Notes: a model not told the origin generated them from the sequence alone. DNA of 57,328 bases from Candidatus Parcubacteria bacterium (GCA_003599335.1 QZJN01000010.1:1-57328); one strand, 5' to 3'; numbered from the stretch's first letter, positions 41,848-49,602 are shown. Numbers and translations are program-made.

Positions 41848-41893
41848 ATTTTACTTTGCCAAAAAGTTATGTCAAGTTGACTTTACATAACTT
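41848..41893 (-). promoter_or_regulatory. promoter with overlapping inverted repeat upstream of cupredoxin gene
   Basis: On the minus strand, TTGACA (41875-41870), 16-nt spacer, TAAAAT (41853-41848). A perfect 9-bp inverted repeat AAGTTATGT/ACATAACTT (41864-41872 and 41885-41893) covers the -35 box, and an inner GTCAA-G-TTGAC palindrome overlaps it. A repressor or activator site is likely. Confidence 0.6.
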
Positions 41894-41901
41894 GTGGATA
41901 T

Positions 41902-42264
41902 CTAATTTTTTATCTTGTTATAAGCGAGCGCAATTAGCTTACCGGCAATCATTGCAATTAGGGCAACCACAAGCCATAAATCAATCTTGTGCGATACGCT
42001 TTGAATAACAATACCCAAAACAAGCACAGCCGAACCAACAAGAAATCCAACCCTGCCTGCAATCATTAAATGCAACTGTTCGCGTTCGTCTTGTGCCTTT
42101 TCTCGCCAAATGAAACTCGCAAAGACAGCAAAAACAACCACAAGCGCTCCAACCGTCGCCATCAAAGCCTGATCTGGCATTTTGCCCGAAAATGTATCGA
42201 GTAAAAGCACCGAAAGAATTATCAGAATTAAAGCAACGATAATTTCACTAATAAAACCTTTCAT
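41902..42264 (-). CDS. four-helix membrane protein next to Xre regulator
   Basis: At 120 residues it has four hydrophobic helices with a charged cytoplasmic loop REKAQDEREQLH. Such DUF2178-like proteins are often paired with a small Xre regulator, as here (5-nt gap). Function unknown. Confidence 0.75.
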   Translation of the reverse strand: MKGFISEIIVALILIILSVLLLDTFSGKMPDQALMATVGALVVVFAVFASFIWREKAQDEREQLHLMIAGRVGFLVGSAVLVLGIVIQSVSHKIDLWLVVALIAMIAGKLIALAYNKIKN

Positions 42265-42269
42265 CTATA

Positions 42270-42479
42270 TCAAGTTAATTTGAACAAATCCTCTACCGAC
42301 TTTTTAAAAACCCTGGCAATTTTTAAAGCCAAAAGAACGGAGGGTGTATAATTTCCTCTTTCCAAAGCAATAATTGTCTGACGAGTAACACCAACGGCGT
42401 GCGCAAGGCCTTCTTGGGTAATGCCGGCCTTGGTGCGTACTTCATAAACTTTGTTTTTTACCACATCCGACTCGTGCAT
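42270..42479 (-). CDS. Xre-family HTH regulator
   Basis: At 69 residues it is almost entirely an HTH_3 domain: [43 protein letters not shown]. The ATG is 7 nt from its -10 box, so the mRNA is leaderless. It probably controls its partner membrane gene. The inverted repeat at 41864-41893, just downstream of that gene, is a possible second target. Confidence 0.92.
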   Translation of the reverse strand: MHESDVVKNKVYEVRTKAGITQEGLAHAVGVTRQTIIALERGNYTPSVLLALKIARVFKKSVEDLFKLT

Positions 42480-42486
42480 TGATTTT

Positions 42487-42514
42487 ATGTTATCGCCTAT
42501 CTTGCAAATGTCAA
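42487..42514 (-). promoter_or_regulatory. promoter of Xre gene
   Basis: On the minus strand, TTGACA (42514-42509), 16-nt spacer, TAACAT (42492-42487), 7 nt before ATG. Confidence 0.65.
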
Positions 42515-42530
42515 CCCAACTTTACACAGA

Positions 42531-42564
42531 AAAGAGGCTGACAGAAATTTTTGTCAGCCCCTTT
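42531..42564 (-). terminator. rho-independent terminator of acetyltransferase gene
   Basis: GGCTGACA/TGTCAGCC stem extended by CTTT/AAAG pairs, followed on the minus strand by a T-rich stretch. Confidence 0.8.
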
Positions 42565-42567
42565 GAA

Positions 42568-43155
42568 CTACCGAACTTTGCCGGTTTTTTGGTAACGGCG
42601 CCAAACTTTGAGCCAATCCTGCTTGAAAATGGCAAGCATAACTTGGTCAAAGTAGCGCCCCTTCCTAAAATGGTGTTTGCGAAGTCTGCCTTCAATTTTG
42701 TAGCCGCATCGTAGCGAATAACGGATGCTGCGCTCGTTGAAAGCAATTGCCGCAGAGCAAACTTTGTGCATATTGAGCGTGTTGAAGGCATACTCAAGCA
42801 AAATCATCTTGGCGTCTGTGCCATAACCCTTACCCCAGTACTCCTTTTCACCGATCAAGGCTCCGGTTACAGCCACCCTATCTTTCCACTGTATGAAATT
42901 GAAACCCATCGTGCCGATAAATACTCCTTCGTGAGTTTCAATTCCAAAAACAACGTGGCTGTCGTTATCTTCCTTTGCAAGAGATTCAAGCCACTTTTCT
43001 TCGCGCTGTTCCATCACCGGCCAGTACGTTGCCACGTACTGGTTTACCTCTGGATCATTAATCCAGCGAAGCAAAGTCGGAATATCAGCTTTGCTTAGCG
43101 GCCTAAGGATCACTTTTTTACCCTTCAGAAACACCACCTTGTTTTCCTGCGACAT
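42568..43155 (-). CDS. GNAT-family N-acetyltransferase (RimJ/RimL-like)
   Basis: At 195 residues it starts at the ATG at 43155, because AAGGAGG lies 6 nt upstream; the frame is open further. Motifs: LRPLSKADIPTLLRWINDPEV at the N-terminus, the acetyl-CoA loop with GEKEYWGKGYGTDA, and NERSIRYSLRCGYKIEGRLR. This is the protein-alanine/amino-sugar acetyltransferase subgroup. Substrate unknown. SD-type cassette with its own terminator. Confidence 0.9.
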   Translation of the reverse strand: MSQENKVVFLKGKKVILRPLSKADIPTLLRWINDPEVNQYVATYWPVMEQREEKWLESLAKEDNDSHVVFGIETHEGVFIGTMGFNFIQWKDRVAVTGALIGEKEYWGKGYGTDAKMILLEYAFNTLNMHKVCSAAIAFNERSIRYSLRCGYKIEGRLRKHHFRKGRYFDQVMLAIFKQDWLKVWRRYQKTGKVR

Positions 43156-43199
43156 TGTCGCCTCCTTTGTGAAAGAACAAACCGAGCCTGCCAAAAACT

Positions 43200-43236
43200 A
43201 AAATCGCCTTGGCGTTGACTCGCCAAGGCGATTTTT
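43200..43236. terminator. strong bidirectional hairpin terminator
   Basis: 15-bp perfect stem (43200-43214 with 43221-43235), loop TTGACT, with A- and T-rich outer arms. The minus-strand transcript it would end comes from about 43260-43380, where I see only an open but startless frame for a Trp/Phe/Tyr-rich hydrophobic peptide ending at 43263. The rest of 43156-43420 shows nothing else. Confidence 0.8.
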
Positions 43237-43420
43237 GCGATATCAAAAAGTAAATTAAGTATTACAAATACGCATATGCAAACATTGCCCAGGCAAACCA
43301 ATACCAAAAACCCAGAGGGTACCCGCAGAGAGCACCGGGGTTTGGTAACGAATATTCATTTTGTGCAACATTTCACATTGCATATTTTTGTAGCCCAAAG
43401 CATAACATAACAGCTAAATA

Positions 43421-43449
43421 TTGACAATAGTTTAATTTTATGAGATAAA
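43421..43449 (+). promoter_or_regulatory. promoter of Cys-rich protein gene
   Basis: TTGACA (43421-43426), 17-nt spacer, GATAAA (43444-43449). Confidence 0.55.
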
Positions 43450-43494
43450 AAGTTTGGTTCCAAATTAACACAACGTCGCGATAAGGAGACATCC

Positions 43495-43977
43495 ATGAAA
43501 TGCTTTTTCTGCCATCGCGACATTGAAAGTGTTGTGATGGTCATTTTTGAGGGCTTTGCTCATAAAACATGCGCAATCAAGGCTGGCCGGTATTGTGAGA
43601 AACACGACGTACCAAAAACCAGCTTTCAAGAAAACACCTGCCACGCCTGCATCCGCTGCATCGACGAGGATGTAGTCAATCTAGAACTTCAAGACCGATC
43701 ATGCGTGAAGTTTCTTGAAGAGAATCTGCCTCGGCCGGAATTTAACGCTTTAATGCGCTGGGCAGAAGTGATAAGCAGAATAACTCACTCTGAACCAGAA
43801 ACTTCTGTTTTGCGCGGACTTGTAACAAGAGCGCACTACACCAACAAAAAAGTTTCAGAAGTCCTCACTGAACTCGCCTTTGCTCAAAGCATCACCAAAC
43901 TCATTCCGCCAGACCTGCAAGAAATCGTTGACGATCATTACAGAGGGCTTATGGCTCTCAAGGCTCCTTTCAACTGA
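43495..43977 (+). CDS. small protein with zinc-finger-like N-terminus
   Basis: 160 residues. The first 60 residues have CFFCHRD, HKTC, YCEKH and CHACIRC, spaced like one or two treble-clef/zinc-ribbon sites. The rest is helical without a known motif. A good ribosome site (AAGGAG) lies 8 nt before ATG. One-gene cassette with its own promoter and terminator. Function unknown. Confidence 0.75.
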   Translation: MKCFFCHRDIESVVMVIFEGFAHKTCAIKAGRYCEKHDVPKTSFQENTCHACIRCIDEDVVNLELQDRSCVKFLEENLPRPEFNALMRWAEVISRITHSEPETSVLRGLVTRAHYTNKKVSEVLTELAFAQSITKLIPPDLQEIVDDHYRGLMALKAPFN

Positions 43978-44016
43978 ACGCCGCGCCAAGAAGTTTTTGG
44001 TGCGGCGTCTTCTTTT
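43978..44016 (+). terminator. rho-independent terminator
   Basis: ACGCCGC-G-CCAA pairs with TTGG-T-GCGGCGT, followed by a T-rich tract. Confidence 0.85.
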
Positions 44017-44034
44017 TAAATCACTAATTAATAA

Positions 44035-44643
44035 CTATATCTTTCCGCCTTTAGCGTCCACGCTGTGCCATAAATAAAGCGAAGCTAAGGTGCGATAGGG
44101 TTTCCATTTTTCTGAAATTTCCTTAAGTTGTTTTGGAGCTGGCTCTTTTTTCATTTTATAAAGCCTTTGTATTGCCCGGCGAAGCCCCAAATCCCCCGGA
44201 GAAAAAACATCCGGCCGGGAAAGCGCAAACATTAAAAACATCTCAGCTGTCCATCGGCCAACGCCATGAATTCTCACAAGATGCTCAACCACTTCCTCGT
44301 CTGACCAATGACGTAATTTTTTAACATTGATAAATCCTTTATCAAAATGTCTGGCAACGTCTTTAATAAATTCAACTTTTGAACCAGACATGCCACAGCT
44401 TCGCAATTTTCGCGTAGGCATTTTTAGAACCGTCTTGGGAGTTGGGAACTTTTTGCCCGGAAATAAAGCTTCAAAACGTTTAACAATGGTAGCCGCAGCT
44501 TTGCTTGAAAGCTGTTGGTTGATAATTGCGGCAACTAAAAACTGAAAAAAGTTGCGATAGGGCTTTGGTATATTTATTTTCTGCTTTTTTATCAGCGTGC
44601 CAAGCCTTTTATCACGCGAAGCGAGGTATTTAGCCGGAGTCAT
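44035..44643 (-). CDS. DNA-3-methyladenine glycosylase (AlkA-like, HhH-GPD)
   Basis: Removes alkylated bases. At 202 residues it has an HhH-GPD core: AAIINQQLSSKAA, the helix-hairpin-helix LVRIHGVGRWTAEMF, and the catalytic Asp in DVFSPGDLGLRRA. It lacks the N-terminal domain of E. coli AlkA, as in other short AlkA/Mag1-type enzymes. Its start overlaps the stop of the symporter gene by 4 nt. Confidence 0.92.
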   Translation of the reverse strand: MTPAKYLASRDKRLGTLIKKQKINIPKPYRNFFQFLVAAIINQQLSSKAAATIVKRFEALFPGKKFPTPKTVLKMPTRKLRSCGMSGSKVEFIKDVARHFDKGFINVKKLRHWSDEEVVEHLVRIHGVGRWTAEMFLMFALSRPDVFSPGDLGLRRAIQRLYKMKKEPAPKQLKEISEKWKPYRTLASLYLWHSVDAKGGKI

Positions 44644-46037
44644 TTATAACTTTCTTGATTAAGCAAAACTTGTTTTCGGGTAACCAGCTTATTTATAACC
44701 AGAAAAGATAAAAAACTAACAACTATTCCTGGTATAAACGCTTCTACTGGCGATATAAACAGAAATACTACGATGGTTAAAAAACCAAGAACCGCGCTCC
44801 AAAATGCCGCGGTCTCGGTTGCTCTTTTCCAATAAAAACCAAAAACAACCGCAGGCAATAAAGCAGCAAAGAAACTAATCGCGTCAATTGCCAAATGAAC
44901 AACATTAAAGACCGCTACCGCAATCACAACTGCAAGCGCCCCTAAGATGAAAGTTGTCCATCTGCTGGCTGACAAAACTTGCTTTGAGCTCAATTCATTA
45001 TTAAAGGTCTTTTGATAAAGGTCATGAACAAGTGTCATGCTCATAATTAATAACACCGTATCGGCAGAAGACATTATTGCTGCAAAAAATCCAGCAAGTA
45101 CAACGCCAAAAAAAACTGGTGGTAAATACAGCTTTAAAAGCTCTGGCACAATTGTATTTGCCGTGGCATCAGGAACAACGATTTTTCCGAAAACACCAAA
45201 TAATGTTCCCATAATAAGAAAGAGAAGCACAATTATTCCAGCGTATTTCATAACCCATCGTGCATTTTGGACACTATCAGCTGCGTACGAACGTTGCCAT
45301 AAATCAGCTGCAACTATATTACTTGCCCCTAAAAACAAGAAACCAAAAAGAAATACATACCAAGGAGCAAATTCCTGACCGCTAAGGAAAGAAAAAGGAA
45401 GCTGAGCAATAGCCTCAAAGCCCCCGCTCTTGTCTATAACCACTGGTAAAAAAATAAAAGTAAGTGAAAGCATGACAAGAAACTGAAAAACGTCGGTGCG
45501 AATATCAGCCCTGAGCCCACCAATGGTCGTATATGCAACAACGATTGCTCCACCAATAATTGTTGCTAAGTTTGGATCAACGCCCCCAATTATCGATACA
45601 AATATACCTATGCCTAGAATTTGTAAAGCAAGCCACAGTCCATAACTTATGAGGTTAAGCACGACACCAACTACCCTAGTTCGTTTAGAATACCTGTATT
45701 CAAGAAAATCTGGCATCGTATAAGCGCCGGTTGTATCACCAAATTCTTTAATTTTTGGAGCAAAATATTTCCCAAAAATAATAAATGCGACAAAAAAGGA
45801 ACTCAACAAAATAAGCGTCGCCAGTCCACCGCCAGAAAATGCCACGCCAGCATTACTTATTAGAGAACCAACTCCTAAAAACGTGGAAGTTATAGTCGCT
45901 ATAAGAAGGAATTTATTTGTTTTTCTACTATTAACCCAATAATCATCGATGGTAATTTTCTTACGTTCAAAAACACCGATAACAAAAATTATGATAAAAA
46001 ATATCGCAACTATAACAAAATCTATTGAAAGGCTCAT
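44640..46037 (-). CDS. sodium:solute symporter (SSS family)
   Basis: At 465 residues it has about 13 helices. Family signs are DDYWVNSRKTNKFLL and STFLGVGSLI at the start and the TTIGGLRADIRTDVFQ stretch. Substrate unknown (proline, sugars and others in the family). The ATG lies 10 nt behind the CCA of tRNA-Ala on the same strand, with no own promoter visible in that gap, so the mRNA probably arises from the tRNA transcript. Confidence 0.9.
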   Translation of the reverse strand: MSLSIDFVIVAIFFIIIFVIGVFERKKITIDDYWVNSRKTNKFLLIATITSTFLGVGSLISNAGVAFSGGGLATLILLSSFFVAFIIFGKYFAPKIKEFGDTTGAYTMPDFLEYRYSKRTRVVGVVLNLISYGLWLALQILGIGIFVSIIGGVDPNLATIIGGAIVVAYTTIGGLRADIRTDVFQFLVMLSLTFIFLPVVIDKSGGFEAIAQLPFSFLSGQEFAPWYVFLFGFLFLGASNIVAADLWQRSYAADSVQNARWVMKYAGIIVLLFLIMGTLFGVFGKIVVPDATANTIVPELLKLYLPPVFFGVVLAGFFAAIMSSADTVLLIMSMTLVHDLYQKTFNNELSSKQVLSASRWTTFILGALAVVIAVAVFNVVHLAIDAISFFAALLPAVVFGFYWKRATETAAFWSAVLGFLTIVVFLFISPVEAFIPGIVVSFLSFLVINKLVTRKQVLLNQESYK

Positions 46038-46047
46038 GGGTATCTTA

Positions 46048-46122
46048 TGGTGGACCGGATGGGATTTGAACCCACGACCTCTTGTATGCCATACAAGCGC
46101 TCTGCCGCTGAGCTACCGGCCC
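46048..46122 (-). tRNA. tRNA-Ala(GGC)
   Basis: Acceptor GGGCCGG/CCGGTCC, with the G3-U70 pair that marks alanine. Anticodon stem CTTGT/ACAAG with loop ATGGCAT giving GGC. Discriminator A, CCA encoded. Confidence 0.95.
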
Positions 46123-46139
46123 GTTGATGGCTTGCACTA

Positions 46140-46412
46140 TCAAATATTATCTTCCGGCCCTTCAATAGATTTTCCCTTTTTTGAAAAAACGTACAGATAC
46201 AAAATTTCAAGAATCCCGACTGTATTAATAACAAGCAAAGCAACAAACCATTCTTTTGAGCCTGATCTGGCGGCTTTCCATAAAGCAAGCCCTTTCCAAA
46301 CTAAAGACCAGATAAGTAAAGCCCAAAAGCCAAACCAGCCCCAAGGAGTAAACCAATTCATCATCCAGGGACCCATAAAGCCCTCTCCAAAATTTTGCCA
46401 ATAGTGCATCAT
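46140..46412 (-). CDS. small membrane protein (DUF5652-like)
   Basis: At 90 residues it has a Trp/Phe/Met-rich N-terminus, then two helices around WKAARSGSKEWFVALLVINTVGILEILYLY, a pattern known from DUF5652 proteins of CPR bacteria. Function unknown. It is upstream of tRNA-Ala on the same strand, 17 nt away. Confidence 0.75.
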   Translation of the reverse strand: MMHYWQNFGEGFMGPWMMNWFTPWGWFGFWALLIWSLVWKGLALWKAARSGSKEWFVALLVINTVGILEILYLYVFSKKGKSIEGPEDNI

Positions 46413-46558
46413 GCTTTAGTATTTAGTATTTTGTATTATGTATTTAAGAAACAACCTTTTGGTTTGCCAACCTTTTGTCTGTCGCGTATAGTTTAATTGA
46501 AAGAATAAAAATTGGCAATTAATCAGCCTGGGGGCTGATCCGCCTTGGGTGGACAACT

Positions 46559-46630
46559 CCCCCTGTAGCTCAATGGACAGAGCAGATCCGTCCTAAGGAT
46601 AAGATGGGGGTTCGATTCCTCCCGGGGGGA
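46559..46630 (+). tRNA. tRNA-Arg(CCT)
   Basis: Acceptor CCCCCTG/CGGGGGG with C at position 1, which is rare. Anticodon loop GTCCTAA giving CCT. Discriminator A, no CCA. Two small inverted repeats (ATCAGCC/GGCTGAT at about 46521-46538 and a CC/GG-rich one) lie just before it. Confidence 0.9.
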
Positions 46631-46652
46631 CAAGAATGTTAAAATTTAATCA

Positions 46653-47009
46653 ATGAAAGATAATCTTTACTTTCAGATTTTTAAGCAATTAATTCCTGTT
46701 TTCTTTGGACTTTTATTTGGATCTTTTCTTTGGCAAAACAACTTACTTCTTACACTGGTTTTTGTGGGAATAATTGCCGCTATGCTCCTTATTGAACATT
46801 ATCCAGGAGATATTATTGCTTTATTGCTCGGGATTATAATGGGCTTCATCATAGAAATTATAGGCACCTCGGTTGTAGGATACCAAAGTTTTACAAATCC
46901 AGACTTTCTTGGTATTCCCATGTGGCTGCCTTTCGCTTGGGGTTATGCTCTAATGGTAATGAAACGCATTGGTGTTATCATTTATGAAAATCACAAACAC
47001 ATTATATGA
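46653..47009 (+). CDS. integral membrane protein
   Basis: At 118 residues it has about four helices with a conserved-looking GTSVVGYQSFTNPDFLGIPMWLPFAWG stretch, a pattern seen in several small membrane protein families with Trp-Leu-Pro near a helix. I cannot name the family firmly. It overlaps the HtrA-like gene by 4 nt (ATGA), so the two are one operon starting behind tRNA-Arg(CCT). Confidence 0.75.
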   Translation: MKDNLYFQIFKQLIPVFFGLLFGSFLWQNNLLLTLVFVGIIAAMLLIEHYPGDIIALLLGIIMGFIIEIIGTSVVGYQSFTNPDFLGIPMWLPFAWGYALMVMKRIGVIIYENHKHII

Positions 47010-48052
47010 AAGAACAATCTCCAATTATTGAAACCATAAAAAAAGTGATGCCAGCTGTTGTGAGCGTTATGATTTCCAAGCATCTTTCCGAGCAAGATTT
47101 GGAACAAATTATTGCTTATGGTAAATCCTTTGGCCTGCCTTTTGGAATGAAAGAGTTAAAATCTTTGCAAGGAAAAAGAGTCCGTGTCGGCGGGGGCTCT
47201 GGATTTTTTGTTTCTCCCGATGGGCTGATTTTAACTAACAAACACGTTGTTGCCGACCCCGATGCGGAATACGCGATAACAACAACCGATCATAAACGTT
47301 TCAAGGGTTTAGTTTTAGCCCGCGATCCAATTAACGACGTCGCCATTTTAAAAATCCAAGACGCAAATCAACAATTTCCGTATCTTGAACTTGGCAACTC
47401 TACCGACCTTGAACTTGGCCAAACTGTTGTTGCTGTTGGCAATGCCTTGGGAGAATTTCAAAATACGGTTTCAACCGGAATTGTTTCTGGCCTTTCGCGC
47501 TACATTATGGCTCAAGATTCTGCAACCGGACACGAACAAAAATTACGTGGCTTGATCCAAACCGATGCTGCCATAAACCCTGGGAATTCTGGCGGGCCGC
47601 TGACAGACTTGGAAGCAAAAGTTATCGGCATTAACACCGCTGTAATTTTTGGGGCTCAAAATATCGGTTTTGCCATACCTGTTAACACTGCTAAAAAAGA
47701 CTTGGAATCGGTAAAGCAATTTGGCAGATTGAGGGTGCCATTTTTTGGAGTTCGTCACATAACAATCACTCCGGCCATTCAAAAAGAATTTAAGCTGCCA
47801 ATAAGCAGCGGTGCATTTGTAATATCCGAACACGTGCCCGGAGATTTTGCGGTTGTACCAGATTCCCCCGCAGAGCGAGCCGGCGTTGAGGAAGGCGATG
47901 TTATTTTGGAATTTAACGGCCAAAAAATAAGCAAAGAAAACCCCTTGGAATATTGCCTTGCACAATGTGATGTAAATCAACAGGTTAATTTAAAAATCTG
48001 GCACGCCGGGCAAGAAAAAGTTGTTACGGCAGTACTTACTGAAAGGAAATAA
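47006..48052 (+). CDS. HtrA/DegP-like serine protease with PDZ domain
   Basis: At 348 residues. The trypsin-like domain has His80 in TNKHVV, Asp in INDVAILK and Ser195 in NPGNSGGPL. The C-terminal PDZ domain (about 245-345) has FGVRHI and SPAERAGVEEGDVI. There is no signal peptide or N-terminal membrane helix, which is unusual because most HtrA proteins are exported or anchored. It may work in the cytoplasm or dock to the membrane protein encoded just upstream. A strong terminator follows. Confidence 0.92.
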   Translation: MKEQSPIIETIKKVMPAVVSVMISKHLSEQDLEQIIAYGKSFGLPFGMKELKSLQGKRVRVGGGSGFFVSPDGLILTNKHVVADPDAEYAITTTDHKRFKGLVLARDPINDVAILKIQDANQQFPYLELGNSTDLELGQTVVAVGNALGEFQNTVSTGIVSGLSRYIMAQDSATGHEQKLRGLIQTDAAINPGNSGGPLTDLEAKVIGINTAVIFGAQNIGFAIPVNTAKKDLESVKQFGRLRVPFFGVRHITITPAIQKEFKLPISSGAFVISEHVPGDFAVVPDSPAERAGVEEGDVILEFNGQKISKENPLEYCLAQCDVNQQVNLKIWHAGQEKVVTAVLTERK

Positions 48053-48083
48053 GAATTTAGAATAAGGGATTAGGAACAAAAAC

Positions 48084-48114
48084 CGCAAGTTAATACATAT
48101 TAACTTGCGATTTT
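48084..48114 (+). terminator. rho-independent terminator
   Basis: 11-bp perfect stem CGCAAGTTAAT/ATTAACTTGCG (48084-48094, 48099-48109), then ATTTTT. Confidence 0.88.
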
Positions 48115-48130
48115 TAGTTTGTATCAATTC

Positions 48131-48159
48131 TTGATTATGTAAAAGACATTTGTTATACC
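48131..48159 (+). promoter_or_regulatory. promoter of reverse transcriptase gene
   Basis: TTGATT (48131-48136), 17-nt spacer, TATACC (48154-48159). Only about 20 nt of leader separate it from the ribosome site, so no retron-type RNA can lie upstream. Confidence 0.6.
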
Positions 48160-48187
48160 ATAGGCAGCCTGAAAGGAGGTGTTCATC

Positions 48188-49105
48188 TTGTTCTCTTCAT
48201 TTGTAAAAGGACTTCCCGGAAGAGAAGCTCCTGGTTTCAAATTCTTCTTCCTGCAGGACAGAAATCCTCTTGCAAGAAGGAGAAAAAGAAGACACGTAGG
48301 CGCTCCAAATGAAGCTATGTGGCGTTTGCACTGGCGATTGATCCAGTGGCTTCGCAGCCCTGGTCTCAACCGAGGACGGCGCTATTCAACCGGATGCGGC
48401 CATCTCGATTCCCCAAGACGCAACATCTTGAGACATAGAGGCAACCGATTCCTATACTTGCTCGATATCAAAGATGCTTACCCAAACGTAAACCTAGATA
48501 AGCTTGCAAAAATCCTCTACGAACTTGCAATACATCTCGTTCCCGAGGATAAAATCAAGCTCTTCCTCAAGCTTTTCTGTTTTTCCCCAAATGGCGGCCT
48601 GGTTGTTGGAGGGCCTGCCTCTCCCGAGCTTTTCAACCTTTATGCCGAGTCCTTGCTTGATCATCCTCTCGGCGTTTTCTGCCACAAGCACGGCATAACT
48701 TTCTCCAGATACCTTGATGATCTGACTTTTTCCTGCTCAACACCAATCGGCAAAAGAAAACGGCTGGAAATAAGAAAGATCATTCTCAAGGCTGGTTTCA
48801 ATATCAACCACAGCAAAGCCAAGGTGGTTGATCTTCGCAAGGGTCCGGTGGTGATAACCGGGATAGGGCTAAACCTAAACGGAAAGCTTTTTGTCCCTGG
48901 GCATTATCGCCGCAGAATTGACGCCGTGTTTCACAAAGCAGCCAAAAATCCTAAAGACCTGAAATATCTGGCCATTGGGATGCACGGCCTGTTTCGATCG
49001 GTCATACCCCGCGGCGAGCTAAACTCTCGCAGCGAACTTCGCACCATAAACCGGTTCAGGAGCTTTCTCTCTGCAAACCGCAACAAAGAGGCATTAACAC
49101 GATGA
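48188..49105 (+). CDS. retron-type reverse transcriptase
   Basis: RNA-dependent DNA polymerase of the retron/group II type. I use TTG at 48188 (305 residues), because AAAGGAGG ends 8 nt upstream; an in-frame GTG at 48179 lies inside that ribosome site. Motifs in order: RRNILRH (variant of the retron NAxxH box), LLDIKDAYPNV (RT1), GGLVVGGPASPELFN (RT4), RYLDDLTFS with Y175-L-D-D (RT5), NHSKAK (RT6) and ITGIGLN (the retron VTG region). No endonuclease or maturase X domain and no DGR-type SQ motif. Catalytic Asp residues are intact. GC-rich. A structured RNA unit starts about 60 nt downstream. Confidence 0.85.
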   Translation: MFSSFVKGLPGREAPGFKFFFLQDRNPLARRRKRRHVGAPNEAMWRLHWRLIQWLRSPGLNRGRRYSTGCGHLDSPRRNILRHRGNRFLYLLDIKDAYPNVNLDKLAKILYELAIHLVPEDKIKLFLKLFCFSPNGGLVVGGPASPELFNLYAESLLDHPLGVFCHKHGITFSRYLDDLTFSCSTPIGKRKRLEIRKIILKAGFNINHSKAKVVDLRKGPVVITGIGLNLNGKLFVPGHYRRRIDAVFHKAAKNPKDLKYLAIGMHGLFRSVIPRGELNSRSELRTINRFRSFLSANRNKEALTR

Positions 49106-49130
49106 ACAAAAATGTTGGTGCCTCTTTTTC
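49085..49130 (+). terminator. terminator overlapping the RT stop codon
   Basis: AAAGAGGCA(T)TAACA pairs with TGTT(GG)TGCCTCTTT, followed by TTC. The RT stop codon lies in the hairpin. Confidence 0.75.
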
Positions 49131-49132
49131 AT

Positions 49133-49161
49133 TTGCAAAAATTTCTCATTTTTAATATATT
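49133..49161 (+). promoter_or_regulatory. promoter of structured RNA
   Basis: TTGCAA (49133-49138), 17-nt spacer, TATATT (49156-49161). Predicted start near 49168. Confidence 0.6.
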
Positions 49162-49167
49162 AGCGCC

Positions 49168-49572
49168 AGCAGGCTCCGAATATCTCAGTGGCCCCATCGC
49201 CAACAGCGGTGGGGACAGCCGGAGGTTAGGGCTGGTTTCGGGTTTGTCGGACCTGCTGAGAGGAAGTAAAAACTCTGCCATTCAGATGACAGAGAGGGAT
49301 TCTCGGGAACGAGATACCCCATCAGATTCAGGCACGCGTCCGCTCTCGCAGACGTCGCGACGTTCCATGCGCCACCAGGCCATCGGACGTCGGAACCGCG
49401 CTCGCGCCGCCACGACATCTGGGCGGCCTCGCACGTGGCACACGTCTTTGAAGGGGGGAGCTGCTGCCGAATCTCAGCGGAAAGCTTTCAAACCCGGATA
49501 CTTAACCTCTGGCCCGCTGCAATCGTACCAATTGATAAGCCGTAGCCGTTTTTTGGCTACGGCTTTCTTTAT
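49168..49572 (+). ncRNA. structured non-coding RNA candidate behind the RT gene
   Basis: A unit of about 400 nt with its own promoter and a strong terminator, and much more GC-rich than its flanks. A 158-residue open frame crosses it but starts upstream of the promoter and has a Ser/Arg-rich, non-protein-like composition. Helices seen by eye: CAGCAGG with CCTGCTG (about 49169 and 49251), CCCCATCGC with GCGGTGGGG, CTCTG with CAGAG, TCTCG-GGAA-CGAGA (GNRA loop), a branched GC-rich arm around 49375-49450, and CCGGAGGTTA with TAACCTCTGG (about 49220 and 49503) at long range. It does not match tmRNA, SRP RNA or RNase P RNA conserved pieces that I know. A retron-like template RNA is one idea. Confidence 0.65.
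49537..49572 (+). terminator. terminator of structured RNA
   Basis: 11-bp perfect stem AAGCCGTAGCC/GGCTACGGCTT (49537-49547, 49555-49565), then a T-rich tail. Confidence 0.88.
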
Positions 49573-49573
49573 T

Positions 49574-49602
49574 ATTGACAAAAACTAATTTTTAGTGTAA
49601 TA
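49574..49602 (+). promoter_or_regulatory. promoter of gene at 49656
   Basis: TTGACA (49574-49579), 17-nt spacer, TAATAT (49597-49602). It follows directly on the RNA terminator. Confidence 0.7.

Noticed and set aside
48188..49105. Diversity-generating retroelement RT
   Set aside because: The motif-4 region lacks the SQ signature, no Avd-like gene is adjacent, and I see no template/variable repeat pair in the window.
48188..49572. Group II intron
   Set aside because: No maturase X or endonuclease domain, and no recognisable domain V hairpin downstream of the RT.
49168..49572. tmRNA, RNase P RNA or SRP RNA
   Set aside because: No tRNA-like ends, no GAGGAAAGTCC/ACAGAA-type RNase P cores and no SRP GGAA-type apical loop in the right context. 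Short similarities (GAGGAAGT, AACCCGG) are too weak.
49112..49588. 158-codon open frame across the structured RNA
   Set aside because: It starts before the RNA promoter, has no ribosome site, a Ser/Arg-rich composition without a hydrophobic core, and runs through the terminator hairpin.
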